From positions 1 through 7,580 of the forward strand of contig JBKPBQ010000349.1 in NCBI GenBank assembly GCA_046726955.1: a DNA stretch of 7,580 nt. The letters run 5' to 3'. Under the pieces are notes generated by a model. It was given only the letters and a program-made list of their open reading frames with translations. It was not told the origin of the DNA and made no database searches. Position numbers and translations under genes: made by a program. Below, one piece after another: positions 1 to 7,460 of the stretch (its first letter is position 1; every line of letters starts with the position of its first letter). This DNA comes from CAVPGH01 sp046726955 (GTDB taxonomy: Bacteria; Acidobacteriota; Vicinamibacteria; Fen-336).

Positions 1-330
1 CCCCTGGGCGCGGTAGTGCTCGACGGCGCGCCGCGCGATCGCCGAGGTCTCGTCGGTGGAGTCGTCGAGGAGCTGGATCTCGAGCCGGTCCTTGGGATAG
101 CGGATCGCGCAGACGGAGTCGAGGAGGCGCTCCACCACGTACATCTCGTTGTAGACGGGAAGCTGCACCGTCACCCGGGGAAGGGTCGCGGGAGGCGGCC
201 CCGGTAGCGCCCGACGGGCCCGGTTGCGGAAGTAGAGCCCGACCATGATGTACCGGTGCACGCCCAGCACGGCCAGGAGGACCAGGGTGAGGAAATAAAG
301 ACCCAGGATGCCGGACTCGATGGGGCTCAT
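1..330 (-). CDS. Family 2 glycosyltransferase, membrane-anchored, N-terminal part (cut by the window edge)
   Basis: The reverse strand is open for 110 codons from an ATG at 328-330 to the window edge, so only the N-terminus is seen. Residues about 7-34 are strongly hydrophobic and read as a membrane anchor. They are followed by a basic/proline-rich stretch (RNRARRALPGPPP) and the start of a GT-A fold. QLPVYNE (residues 56-62) and LLDDSTDET (88-95) are the nucleotide-sugar binding motifs of processive GT2 enzymes of the cellulose/mannan synthase and ceramide glucosyltransferase-like type, which transfer sugars from a UDP- or GDP-sugar at the membrane. The acceptor and sugar cannot be told because the catalytic DxD and Q/RxxRW regions lie outside the window. 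An AGGAGG Shine-Dalgarno (complement of 345-350) precedes the ATG by 14 bases, longer than usual. The gene diverges from larB. The family call is firm; polysaccharide or glycolipid synthesis is inference. Confidence 0.88.
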   Translation of the reverse strand, partial: MSPIESGILGLYFLTLVLLAVLGVHRYIMVGLYFRNRARRALPGPPPATLPRVTVQLPVYNEMYVVERLLDSVCAIRYPKDRLEIQLLDDSTDETSAIARRAVEHYRAQG

Positions 331-392
331 GACGTCGCGGACAACCTCCTCTAGCGCACGTGGCGCTCAGGCCGCGAGAACGACCGCGTCCC

Positions 393-421
393 TTGACAAC
401 GCCTCTTGCCGCAAGGAACAT
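393..421 (+). promoter_or_regulatory. Tentative larB promoter with a perfect -35 box
   Basis: TTGACA (393-398) is a perfect -35 hexamer. The sequence 17 bases further on is GAACAT (416-421), which matches TATAAT at only 3 of 6 positions. The spacer holds an odd palindrome, CTTGC-C-GCAAG (405-415), which could be an operator. The larB leader would be about 100 bases. The -35 box is the convincing part; the -10 assignment is weak. Confidence 0.33.
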
Positions 422-499
422 GCCCGATTCGGAGGGGCAACGACATGGAGAGACGGCCTCCTCCCCCGGGAACGCGCGTGCCTTATAGCACAATCGGCA

Positions 500-527
500 A
501 GTTTAGCGAACCACTCGGATAAGTCAA
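500..527 (-). promoter_or_regulatory. Tentative sigma70-type promoter for the glycosyltransferase
   Basis: On the reverse strand, TTGACT (527-522) is followed after 16 bases by TAAACT (505-500), matching the -35 consensus at 5 of 6 and the -10 at 4 of 6 positions. The -35 box includes the first base of the larB ATG, so transcription of the glycosyltransferase could interfere with larB. A second AT-rich box, TATAAG (487-482), lies further downstream but lacks a good -35. The leader would be about 160 bases. This is motif matching only. Confidence 0.25.
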
Positions 528-1285
528 TGGACCCCAAGGACCTTCACGCCCTCCTCGAAGCCGTGCGCGACGGCCGGACGAGCCCCGCCGAGGCTGCCCA
601 AAAGCTGCGCACGCTCCCCTACGAGGACCTCGGCTTTGCCAAAGTCGACCACCACCGTGCACTCCGGCGTGGCTTTCCGGAATCAGTGTTCGGAGCGGGC
701 AAGACACCGGAGCAGATCGAGGCGATCGTCGCGCGCATCGCGGAGCGCGGCCAGAACGTGCTCGTGACCCGCACCGTCCCCGAGGTTCACCGGCGCGTGG
801 AAGCTCGCTACCCTGCCGCGAAGTTCCACGACGCGGCGCGATGCCTGACGCTCGAGATGTCGGCCCCCGATCGCTTGCCCGGGCGTGTCGCCGTCGTGGC
901 GGCGGGAACCTCGGACGTGCCGGTTGCCGAGGAAGCCGCGGTGACGGCCGCGTTCCACGGCGCGGAGGTCGATCGCGTGTACGACGTCGGCGTCGCCGGC
1001 CTCCATCGGCTGCTGGACAAGGCGGGGCGGATCCGCGAGGCGACCGTGACGATCGTGGTCGCGGGGATGGAGGGCGCCCTCCCCTCCGCGGTTGCAGGCC
1101 TCGTGGACACTCCGGTGATCGCGGTTCCCACGAGCGTGGGCTACGGCGCCGCCTTCCAGGGCCTGGCTGCGCTCCTCGCGATGCTGAACTCGTGCTCGTC
1201 CGGCGTCGGGGTCGTGAACATCGACAACGGGTTCGGCGCAGGGCATCTGGCTTGCTTGTTCCTCCGGGGCACTCGGAATCCTTGA
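527..1285 (+). CDS. larB: LarB, nickel-pincer cofactor biosynthesis carboxylase/hydrolase
   Basis: LarB carboxylates the pyridinium ring of nicotinic acid adenine dinucleotide and hydrolyses its phosphoanhydride, giving pyridinium-3,5-biscarboxylic acid mononucleotide, the precursor of the nickel-pincer nucleotide (NPN) cofactor. It is a soluble cytoplasmic enzyme related to PurE (AIR carboxylase). The 252-residue product matches the family length. The N-terminal family motif LPYEDLGFAKVDHHR and the FGAGKTPEQ segment lie at residues 30-63. The PurE-like core has GTSDVPVAEE (127-136), GMEGALPS with Glu182, PTSVGYGA, NSCSSG with Cys223, and VNIDNGFGAG. By spacing, Cys223 and Glu182 should equal the Cys221 and Glu180 described as catalytic in Lactiplantibacillus plantarum LarB. 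The frame stays open upstream to 308, but homology begins at the ATG at 527, which has a weak GGA ribosome site 7 bases before it. larC, larE and larA are not in the window. Confidence 0.95.
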   Translation: MDPKDLHALLEAVRDGRTSPAEAAQKLRTLPYEDLGFAKVDHHRALRRGFPESVFGAGKTPEQIEAIVARIAERGQNVLVTRTVPEVHRRVEARYPAAKFHDAARCLTLEMSAPDRLPGRVAVVAAGTSDVPVAEEAAVTAAFHGAEVDRVYDVGVAGLHRLLDKAGRIREATVTIVVAGMEGALPSAVAGLVDTPVIAVPTSVGYGAAFQGLAALLAMLNSCSSGVGVVNIDNGFGAGHLACLFLRGTRNP

Positions 1286-1310
1286 CAAAGCCCTTGATTC
1301 TGCACATCTT
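1282..1310 (+). promoter_or_regulatory. Tentative promoter for mutS2-dnaG, overlapping the larB stop codon
   Basis: A perfect -35 hexamer, TTGACA (1282-1287), contains the larB TGA stop (1283-1285). At 17 bases spacing lies CATCTT (1305-1310), a 3-of-6 match to TATAAT. The box shares the pattern CTTGACAAnGCC with the one upstream of larB at 392. It would start a leader of about 180 bases for mutS2. The -10 box is poor, so the start point is uncertain. Confidence 0.33.
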
Positions 1311-1354
1311 GTAGGTGATCCGTCCGGCCCTCCGCGTCTACCGGGTGAGAGCGC

Positions 1355-1374
1355 GGGGTCGGCGTCCCGACCCT
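1355..1374 (+). other. Compact GC-rich hairpin between larB and mutS2
   Basis: GGGTCGG (1356-1362) and CCGACCC (1367-1373) form a perfect 7-bp stem around a CGTC tetraloop, with one more G-U pair outside (1355/1374). No T-run follows, so it is not a classical intrinsic terminator. It could still end larB transcription weakly or act as a structure in the mutS2 leader. Confidence 0.45.
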
Positions 1375-1380
1375 CCAACA

Positions 1381-1408
1381 CATTGAGTGGCATGATGTTG
1401 TGTCAATG
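1381..1408. repeat. Short inverted repeat CATTGA/TCAATG in the mutS2 leader
   Basis: CATTGA (1381-1386) and TCAATG (1403-1408) are perfect 6-bp inverted arms separated by 16 bases. The stretch is clearly more AT-rich than its surroundings. The arm-centre distance of 22 bases, about two helical turns, would suit a dimeric regulator, but no regulator family can be named. Confidence 0.3.
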
Positions 1409-1498
1409 GGTGCCTTTTCGAGCCTGCCCGGGAAGCGCGGGCCGGAGGCGGCTTTGTGAGGCGGAGGGCTCCAGCAGGGGGCGGCGAGGCGATCGGCG

Positions 1499-3898
1499 TT
1501 GAACAGCCATAGTTTCCGGGCCCTGGAGTTCGACAAGATCCGGGCCCTTCTGCTGATGCAGGCGGGATCGGTCGCGGGCCGGACCCGACTCGAAGCCCTG
1601 ACTCCGTCCACCCACCCCGACGAGGTCCGCGAGGCCCTGACACGCACGAGCGAGGGCGTCGCGCTCCTGCGATCGCCCGGTCGCCAGCCCTACCACGACC
1701 TGCCGGATCTCGCGGAGGCCGTGGCCGCGGCGCGGCTGAAAGGGAACCACCTCGAGCCGCGCGTGCTGCTCGACGTCGCGTCGTTCATCGAGGGCAGCCT
1801 CGAGATCGGACGCCGCGTTGCGGAAGCGGAGGGCGCCCCGGGGCTCTCGCGGCTCGCTTCGGGAATCCGCGACGCCACGGACGTGTCCTCGCCGATCCGT
1901 CGGGCGATCCTTCCCTCGGGCGAAGTCGCGGACGACGCCTCGCCGAAGCTGCAGGAGACACGGCGCGCGCTGGCCCGGCTGCGCAGCCAGCTCACGACCG
2001 TCATGGAGTCGTACCTGCGCGGCCGCGACGCGGACCGCGTTCTGCAGGACAAGCTCGTGACGACTCGTAACGACCGTTACGTGCTGCTGCTCAAGGCCGA
2101 GTTCCGCGGCCAGGTTCCCGGTGTCATCCACGGCAGCTCGGGCTCCGGCCAGAGCCTCTTCGTGGAGCCGCTGCCCGCGGTGGAGCTCAACAACGACATC
2201 GTCTCGCTGCAGGACGAGGAGCGCCAGGAAGTCGTGCGCATCCTCCAGGGACTGACCGCGCGCGTGGGCCACCGCGCCCCCGACCTCGCGCGCGCGATCG
2301 AGATCCTGGGAGAGCTGGACGCGGTCCAGGCGATGGCGCTCCTCGCCCGCGACATGGACGCACGGCCCCCGGAGATCGCGACGGACGCGCGGCTCGAGCT
2401 GCTGGACGCGCGGCATCCGCTGCTCATGGCCAACCTCGCGGAGCGGCTCGGCATCGACCGCCGCTCGCGGCGCGAGCCCGTTCCCGTCAGCGTGCGCGTC
2501 GGCTTCGGCTCGCCGGTGCTCGTCATCAGCGGCCCCAATACCGGTGGCAAGACGGTCGCGCTGAAGACGACCGGCCTCCTCGCCTTGATGGCCCAGTGCG
2601 GCCTGCACGTCCCCGCCGGCGAGGGCAGCGTGCTGCCCGTCTTCAAGCGGGTCTACGCGGACATCGGCGACGAGCAGTCGATAGCGGCCAACCTCTCGAC
2701 CTTCTCCGCCCACCTCGCGACGATCGTGGCCATGACGCGCGACCTCGAGCCTCCGTCGCTCGTCCTCCTGGACGAGGTAGGGGCGGGCACCGACCCCACC
2801 GAGGGCGGGGCGCTCGGCGTCGCGATCGTGGACTACTTCCGCCGGCGCGGGGCCATGGTCGTGGCCACGACGCACCACGGGATCATGAAGGCGTACGCGC
2901 AGTCGACGCCGGGGGTTGCGTGCGCCTCCTTCGGCTACGACCCGGAAACGTACGAGCCGACGTACCGTCTAACCCTGGGGGCGCCGGGCCGGAGCCTCGC
3001 CCTCGAGATGGCGGAGCGGTTGGGCCTGCCCGCGGAAGCCGTTCGCGACGCGCGCACGCGGCGCGACGACAAGGAAGCGCAGGCGGAGGCCGTGCTCGCC
3101 CGGCTGGAGAGAGAGCAGGCGGCGCTCGTGCGGGAGCGCGAGGCGATCGAGGCCGAGCGGCGCGAGGCGGAGGCGGCGCGGGCGCGGGCCGCCGAGGCGG
3201 AGCGAGAGCTGGCGGCGCGCAAGCGCCGCGAGGTCGAGGTCTTCGCCCGCGATCTCCGCCGCCGCGGTGAAGACATGGAGCGTCGCGCGTCGGAGGCGAT
3301 CGCGGCCGCCGTGGAGAAGGTCGAGAAGGCGCAGAAGCTCGCGTCCGCAGCTCCGCGGCTGCGCGGCGAGGCAGTAAAGGCGATCCGGGAAGCGCAGACG
3401 GAAGTCTTGAAGGATCCCGAGCTGGCCTTGCCGGAGGAGCAGGAGGCTCCGCAAGCGCCAGTCGTGGTCGGCGCGCGGGTTCGAGTCGGCGCGCTCGGCC
3501 TCGTCGGCGACGTCATGGCGCTCCACGGAAGCGAGGCCGAGGTGGCGGTGTCCGGCAAGCGGCTGCGCGTTCCCCGCGCCGAGCTCGTGGCCCTGCAGGG
3601 AAAGGGCAAGAAGGGCTCGGTCACTCTGCCGGAGCGGCCGGCGAGGACCGCCGCTCCGGCGGAAATAAACCTCGTCGGCCTCACCGTGGACGAGGCGCTT
3701 CCGCGAGTGGACAAGCTGCTCGACGACGCCGCGCTCGGCGATCGCCACGAGATCCGGGTGATCCACGGCTTCGGCGAAGGCAAGCTCCGGAAGGCCATCG
3801 CGGGCTTCCTCAAGGACCACCCGCACGTCGCCAGCTATCGCGCGGGCGGGGCCAACGAGGGCGGGGGCGGAGTCACGATCGTGGAGCTGCGGGACTGA
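1499..3898 (+). CDS. mutS2: MutS2 ATPase with C-terminal Smr domain
   Basis: MutS2 is a dimeric MutS-family ATPase without the mismatch-recognition domain. It is linked to suppression of recombination and, in Bacillus (as RqcU), to rescue of collided ribosomes. The 799 residues fit the family (about 780-800). An N-terminal core/lever region begins with LEFDKIRALL. The ATPase has Walker A GPNTGGKT (345-352), IGDEQSI (389-395) and STFSAHL, Walker B LVLLDE (421-426) followed by VGAGTDPTEG, and TTHH (457-460). A long charged coiled coil covers about 520-617, a KOW/SH3-like segment about 655-700, and the Smr domain about 721-799. In Smr, INLVG (723-727) replaces the usual LDLRG and HGFGEGKLR (756-764) replaces HGKGTGALR, so nuclease activity is uncertain. 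The start is TTG at 1499, the only start codon after an in-frame TGA (1457-1459), with GAGG nine bases upstream. The gene overlaps dnaG by one base. Confidence 0.96.
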   Translation: MNSHSFRALEFDKIRALLLMQAGSVAGRTRLEALTPSTHPDEVREALTRTSEGVALLRSPGRQPYHDLPDLAEAVAAARLKGNHLEPRVLLDVASFIEGSLEIGRRVAEAEGAPGLSRLASGIRDATDVSSPIRRAILPSGEVADDASPKLQETRRALARLRSQLTTVMESYLRGRDADRVLQDKLVTTRNDRYVLLLKAEFRGQVPGVIHGSSGSGQSLFVEPLPAVELNNDIVSLQDEERQEVVRILQGLTARVGHRAPDLARAIEILGELDAVQAMALLARDMDARPPEIATDARLELLDARHPLLMANLAERLGIDRRSRREPVPVSVRVGFGSPVLVISGPNTGGKTVALKTTGLLALMAQCGLHVPAGEGSVLPVFKRVYADIGDEQSIAANLSTFSAHLATIVAMTRDLEPPSLVLLDEVGAGTDPTEGGALGVAIVDYFRRRGAMVVATTHHGIMKAYAQSTPGVACASFGYDPETYEPTYRLTLGAPGRSLALEMAERLGLPAEAVRDARTRRDDKEAQAEAVLARLEREQAALVREREAIEAERREAEAARARAAEAERELAARKRREVEVFARDLRRRGEDMERRASEAIAAAVEKVEKAQKLASAAPRLRGEAVKAIREAQTEVLKDPELALPEEQEAPQAPVVVGARVRVGALGLVGDVMALHGSEAEVAVSGKRLRVPRAELVALQGKGKKGSVTLPERPARTAAPAEINLVGLTVDEALPRVDKLLDDAALGDRHEIRVIHGFGEGKLRKAIAGFLKDHPHVASYRAGGANEGGGGVTIVELRD

Positions 3899-5637
3899 TG
3901 GCCTTCCCCGACTCGTTCGTCGAGGAGGTGAGGCGCGCCGCCGACATCGTGCGCGTGATCTCCGAAGCCGTGAGCCTCAAGAAGATGGGGACGTCCTGGA
4001 AGGGGCTCTGCCCGTTCCACCAGGAGAAGACCCCGTCCTTCAACGTGCGCTCGGAGCCCGCGGTCTTCCACTGCTTCGGCTGCGGCGAGGGCGGCGACGT
4101 CTTCAAGTTCGTGATGCTCCACGAGCGCGTGAGCTTCCCGGAGGCGGTGGAGTCGCTCGCGCGCCGGTTCGGCGTGGCGGTTCCCGAGAACCGGCACGAG
4201 GTGGGGCCGGACCGCAAGGAGCGCGAGGAGATGCTCGCGCTCCTGGAGGCGGCGGCGCAGCACTTCTCGCGGCAGCTCTGGACGGCCCCCGGCGCCAGGG
4301 CTCGGGAGTACCTGCTCGGCCGGGGCTTCAAGAAGGAGACGCTCGAGAAGATCCGGGCGGGGGCGGCGCGCGACTCGTGGGACGACCTCCTGGGCACGCT
4401 CCGAGGGAAGTTCGGACCGAAGGCGCTCCTCGCCGCCGGGCTCGTCCTCGAGCGCCAGGGCAAGGAAGGCCACTACGACCGCTTCCGCAACCGCGCCGTC
4501 TTCCCGATCCTCAACGAGTCGGGCAAGGTCGTCGGCTTCGGCGCGCGCAGCCTCGACGGCTCGGAGCCCAAGTACCTGAACTCTCCCGAGACGCCGGTCT
4601 ACCAGAAGAGCCGCACGCTCTATGGGCTCTCCTGGGCCAGGGACGCCATCCGCCGCGAGGGGCGGATCGTACTCATGGAGGGGTACCTGGACGTGGCGCG
4701 GGCGCTCGAGGCGGGGATCGAGGAGGCGGTGGCGACGTGCGGCACCGCGCTCACTCCCGGCCACGGGCGCCTCCTGCACCGCTTCGCGGAGAAGGTCGCG
4801 CTCAACTTCGACCAGGACGAGGCGGGGCAGAAGGCCGCGCGCAAGAGCTTCGACATCCTGTTCGAGGAAGGCTTGCGCGTCTCGGTCGTGGAGCTGCCGG
4901 AGGGGCACGACCCCGACAGCTTCGTCAAGGCCGCCGGCGGCGACGCCTACCGCGAGCGGCTCGCGGCGGCGCCGGACGCGGTGGAGTGGCTGATCCGCCG
5001 GGCCGCGCGCGAGAACGACATCACGACGCCGGCGGGGAAGGCCGCCTACCTGAAGGCGCTCCTCCCCGTGCTCGTGAAGATCGAGAGCGCGGTGGAGCGC
5101 GCGGCCTGGATTCCCCGCGTCGTGGAGGCGGGAGGGCTCGACGAGCAGGCGACCCGCGAAGAGCTGAGGCTGGCTCTCGGGGGGAGGACCGCACCGAGGC
5201 CTCCGACGATTCCCGCCGCCCCTCCGGCGCCGGCCGCGCTCCTCCCCGCGGAGCGCTGGCTGCTGGCGCTGCTCAGCCAGGGGGCGGAAGGGATCGACGC
5301 GGCCCTGGCCGAGCTGGCGGAGGCGGACCTCGCGGGGCTCCGGTCCGCGGAGCTGCTGCGAGCGGCCAAAGGCCTCTACCTCCGGGCAGAGCCGGTGACG
5401 GCGGCGTCGCTGGCCGCGGTGGTCAAGGACGAAACGTTACGTCTGCTCAACGAGATAGCGGTGGCGGCCCCGCCCGCGGCGGCGCTCGGCACCGCGCTCG
5501 ATTGCGTGAAGGAGCTCCGGCGGCAGCCCATGCGGGCCCGGCTCCTGGAGCTCAACAAGATGATCAAGGCGGGATCAGGAGACGACGCCCTGCTGAGGGA
5601 GAAGAACGACCTGGCGCGGCGGATGGCGAGCTTGTAG
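3898..5637 (+). CDS. dnaG: DNA primase DnaG
   Basis: DnaG makes the short RNA primers for Okazaki fragments at the replication fork, together with the DnaB helicase. The product is 579 residues, about the usual size. The N-terminal CHC2 zinc domain shows Cys38, His41, Cys59 and Cys62. The catalytic core includes KYLNSPETP and the TOPRIM fold (about 255-342), with Glu261 in LMEGYLDV, Asp305 and Asp307 in NFDQDEAG, and Asp338 and Asp340 in GHDPDS, matching the metal-binding acidic residues of the family. A proline/alanine-rich linker (about 428-448) leads to a helical C-terminal domain (about 449-579) that should bind DnaB. The start is the ATG at 3898, inside TGATG with the mutS2 stop, and a GGAG site (3883-3886) lies within mutS2. 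This implies translational coupling. No terminator is seen before rpoD. Confidence 0.97.
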   Translation: MAFPDSFVEEVRRAADIVRVISEAVSLKKMGTSWKGLCPFHQEKTPSFNVRSEPAVFHCFGCGEGGDVFKFVMLHERVSFPEAVESLARRFGVAVPENRHEVGPDRKEREEMLALLEAAAQHFSRQLWTAPGARAREYLLGRGFKKETLEKIRAGAARDSWDDLLGTLRGKFGPKALLAAGLVLERQGKEGHYDRFRNRAVFPILNESGKVVGFGARSLDGSEPKYLNSPETPVYQKSRTLYGLSWARDAIRREGRIVLMEGYLDVARALEAGIEEAVATCGTALTPGHGRLLHRFAEKVALNFDQDEAGQKAARKSFDILFEEGLRVSVVELPEGHDPDSFVKAAGGDAYRERLAAAPDAVEWLIRRAARENDITTPAGKAAYLKALLPVLVKIESAVERAAWIPRVVEAGGLDEQATREELRLALGGRTAPRPPTIPAAPPAPAALLPAERWLLALLSQGAEGIDAALAELAEADLAGLRSAELLRAAKGLYLRAEPVTAASLAAVVKDETLRLLNEIAVAAPPAAALGTALDCVKELRRQPMRARLLELNKMIKAGSGDDALLREKNDLARRMASL

Positions 5638-5653
5638 GGATTCGTGCCATAAT
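5624..5653 (+). promoter_or_regulatory. Candidate internal promoter for rpoD (extended -10)
   Basis: TGCCATAAT (5645-5653) fits the extended -10 pattern TGnTATAAT, with the hexamer CATAAT matching at 5 of 6 positions. The best -35 is poor (TGGCGA, 5624-5629, 3 of 6, 18-base spacing) and lies within the last dnaG codons, which is normal for an extended -10 promoter. Transcription would start near 5660 and give rpoD a leader of about 48 bases. It would let sigma factor levels be set apart from primase levels. Confidence 0.5.
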
Positions 5654-5660
5654 TGAGGGT

Positions 5661-5680
5661 TTTCGTCCCCCGGGACGAGG
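5661..5680 (+). other. Hairpin at the predicted 5' end of the rpoD transcript
   Basis: TCGTCC (5663-5668) pairs with GGACGA (5673-5678) around a CCCG loop, with two further U-G pairs possible outside (5661-5662 with 5679-5680). It begins within a few bases of the start point predicted from the extended -10 box and leaves the ribosome site at 5692-5697 free. It could stabilise the mRNA end or mark a processing site between dnaG and rpoD. No T-run follows, so a terminator role is unlikely. Confidence 0.45.
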
Positions 5681-5707
5681 CCAGAGAGGCGAAAGGAACA
5701 AGACAGG

Positions 5708-7378
<1,671 letters not shown>

Positions 7379-7396
7379 GCAGCTTCTGAGTCGTTT

Positions 7397-7413
7397 GGCG
7401 CCCGCCGGGCGCC
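7397..7413 (+). other. First post-rpoD hairpin
   Basis: GGCGCCC (7397-7403) and GGGCGCC (7407-7413) form a perfect 7-bp, all G-C stem with a 3-base loop, 18 bases after the rpoD stop. No T-run follows. Its last three bases are shared with the next inverted repeat. Confidence 0.55.
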
Positions 7414-7433
7414 GTTACCGTCCCTGTAACGGC
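7411..7433 (+). other. Second post-rpoD hairpin, competing with its neighbours
   Basis: GCCGTTAC (7411-7418) and GTAACGGC (7426-7433) form a perfect 8-bp stem around a 7-base loop. The left arm shares three bases with the hairpin before it, and the right arm shares six bases with the left arm of the hairpin after it, so not all can form at once. Confidence 0.5.
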
Positions 7434-7460
7434 CGTGGGGTTCGATGACCCACGGCCGTT
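7428..7460 (+). terminator. Likely transcription terminator of the mutS2-dnaG-rpoD operon
   Basis: AACGGCCGTGGG (7428-7439) and CCCACGGCCGTT (7449-7460) make a perfect 12-bp stem with a 9-base loop, starting 50 bases after the rpoD stop. The downstream TTCTCATT is only modestly T-rich, so this is a strong stem with a poor U-tract. High-GC bacteria often use such terminators, and the stem could also protect the mRNA 3' end. It is placed as expected for the operon end. Confidence 0.68.

Noticed and set aside
308..526. N-terminal extension of the larB frame by 73 residues
   Set aside because: The added residues have no LarB-like character, overlap the divergent glycosyltransferase start and cover promoter-like sequence. 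Family similarity begins at the ATG at 527.
1403..2878. 491-codon open frame on the - strand opposite mutS2
   Set aside because: It is a mirror of the high-GC codon pattern of mutS2, with a low-complexity Arg/Ala/Leu/Asp composition and no recognisable domain.
3061..3350. Possible inserted or repetitive element in mutS2 (Ala/Glu/Arg-rich run)
   Set aside because: It is the charged coiled coil normally found between the ATPase and the Smr part of MutS2.
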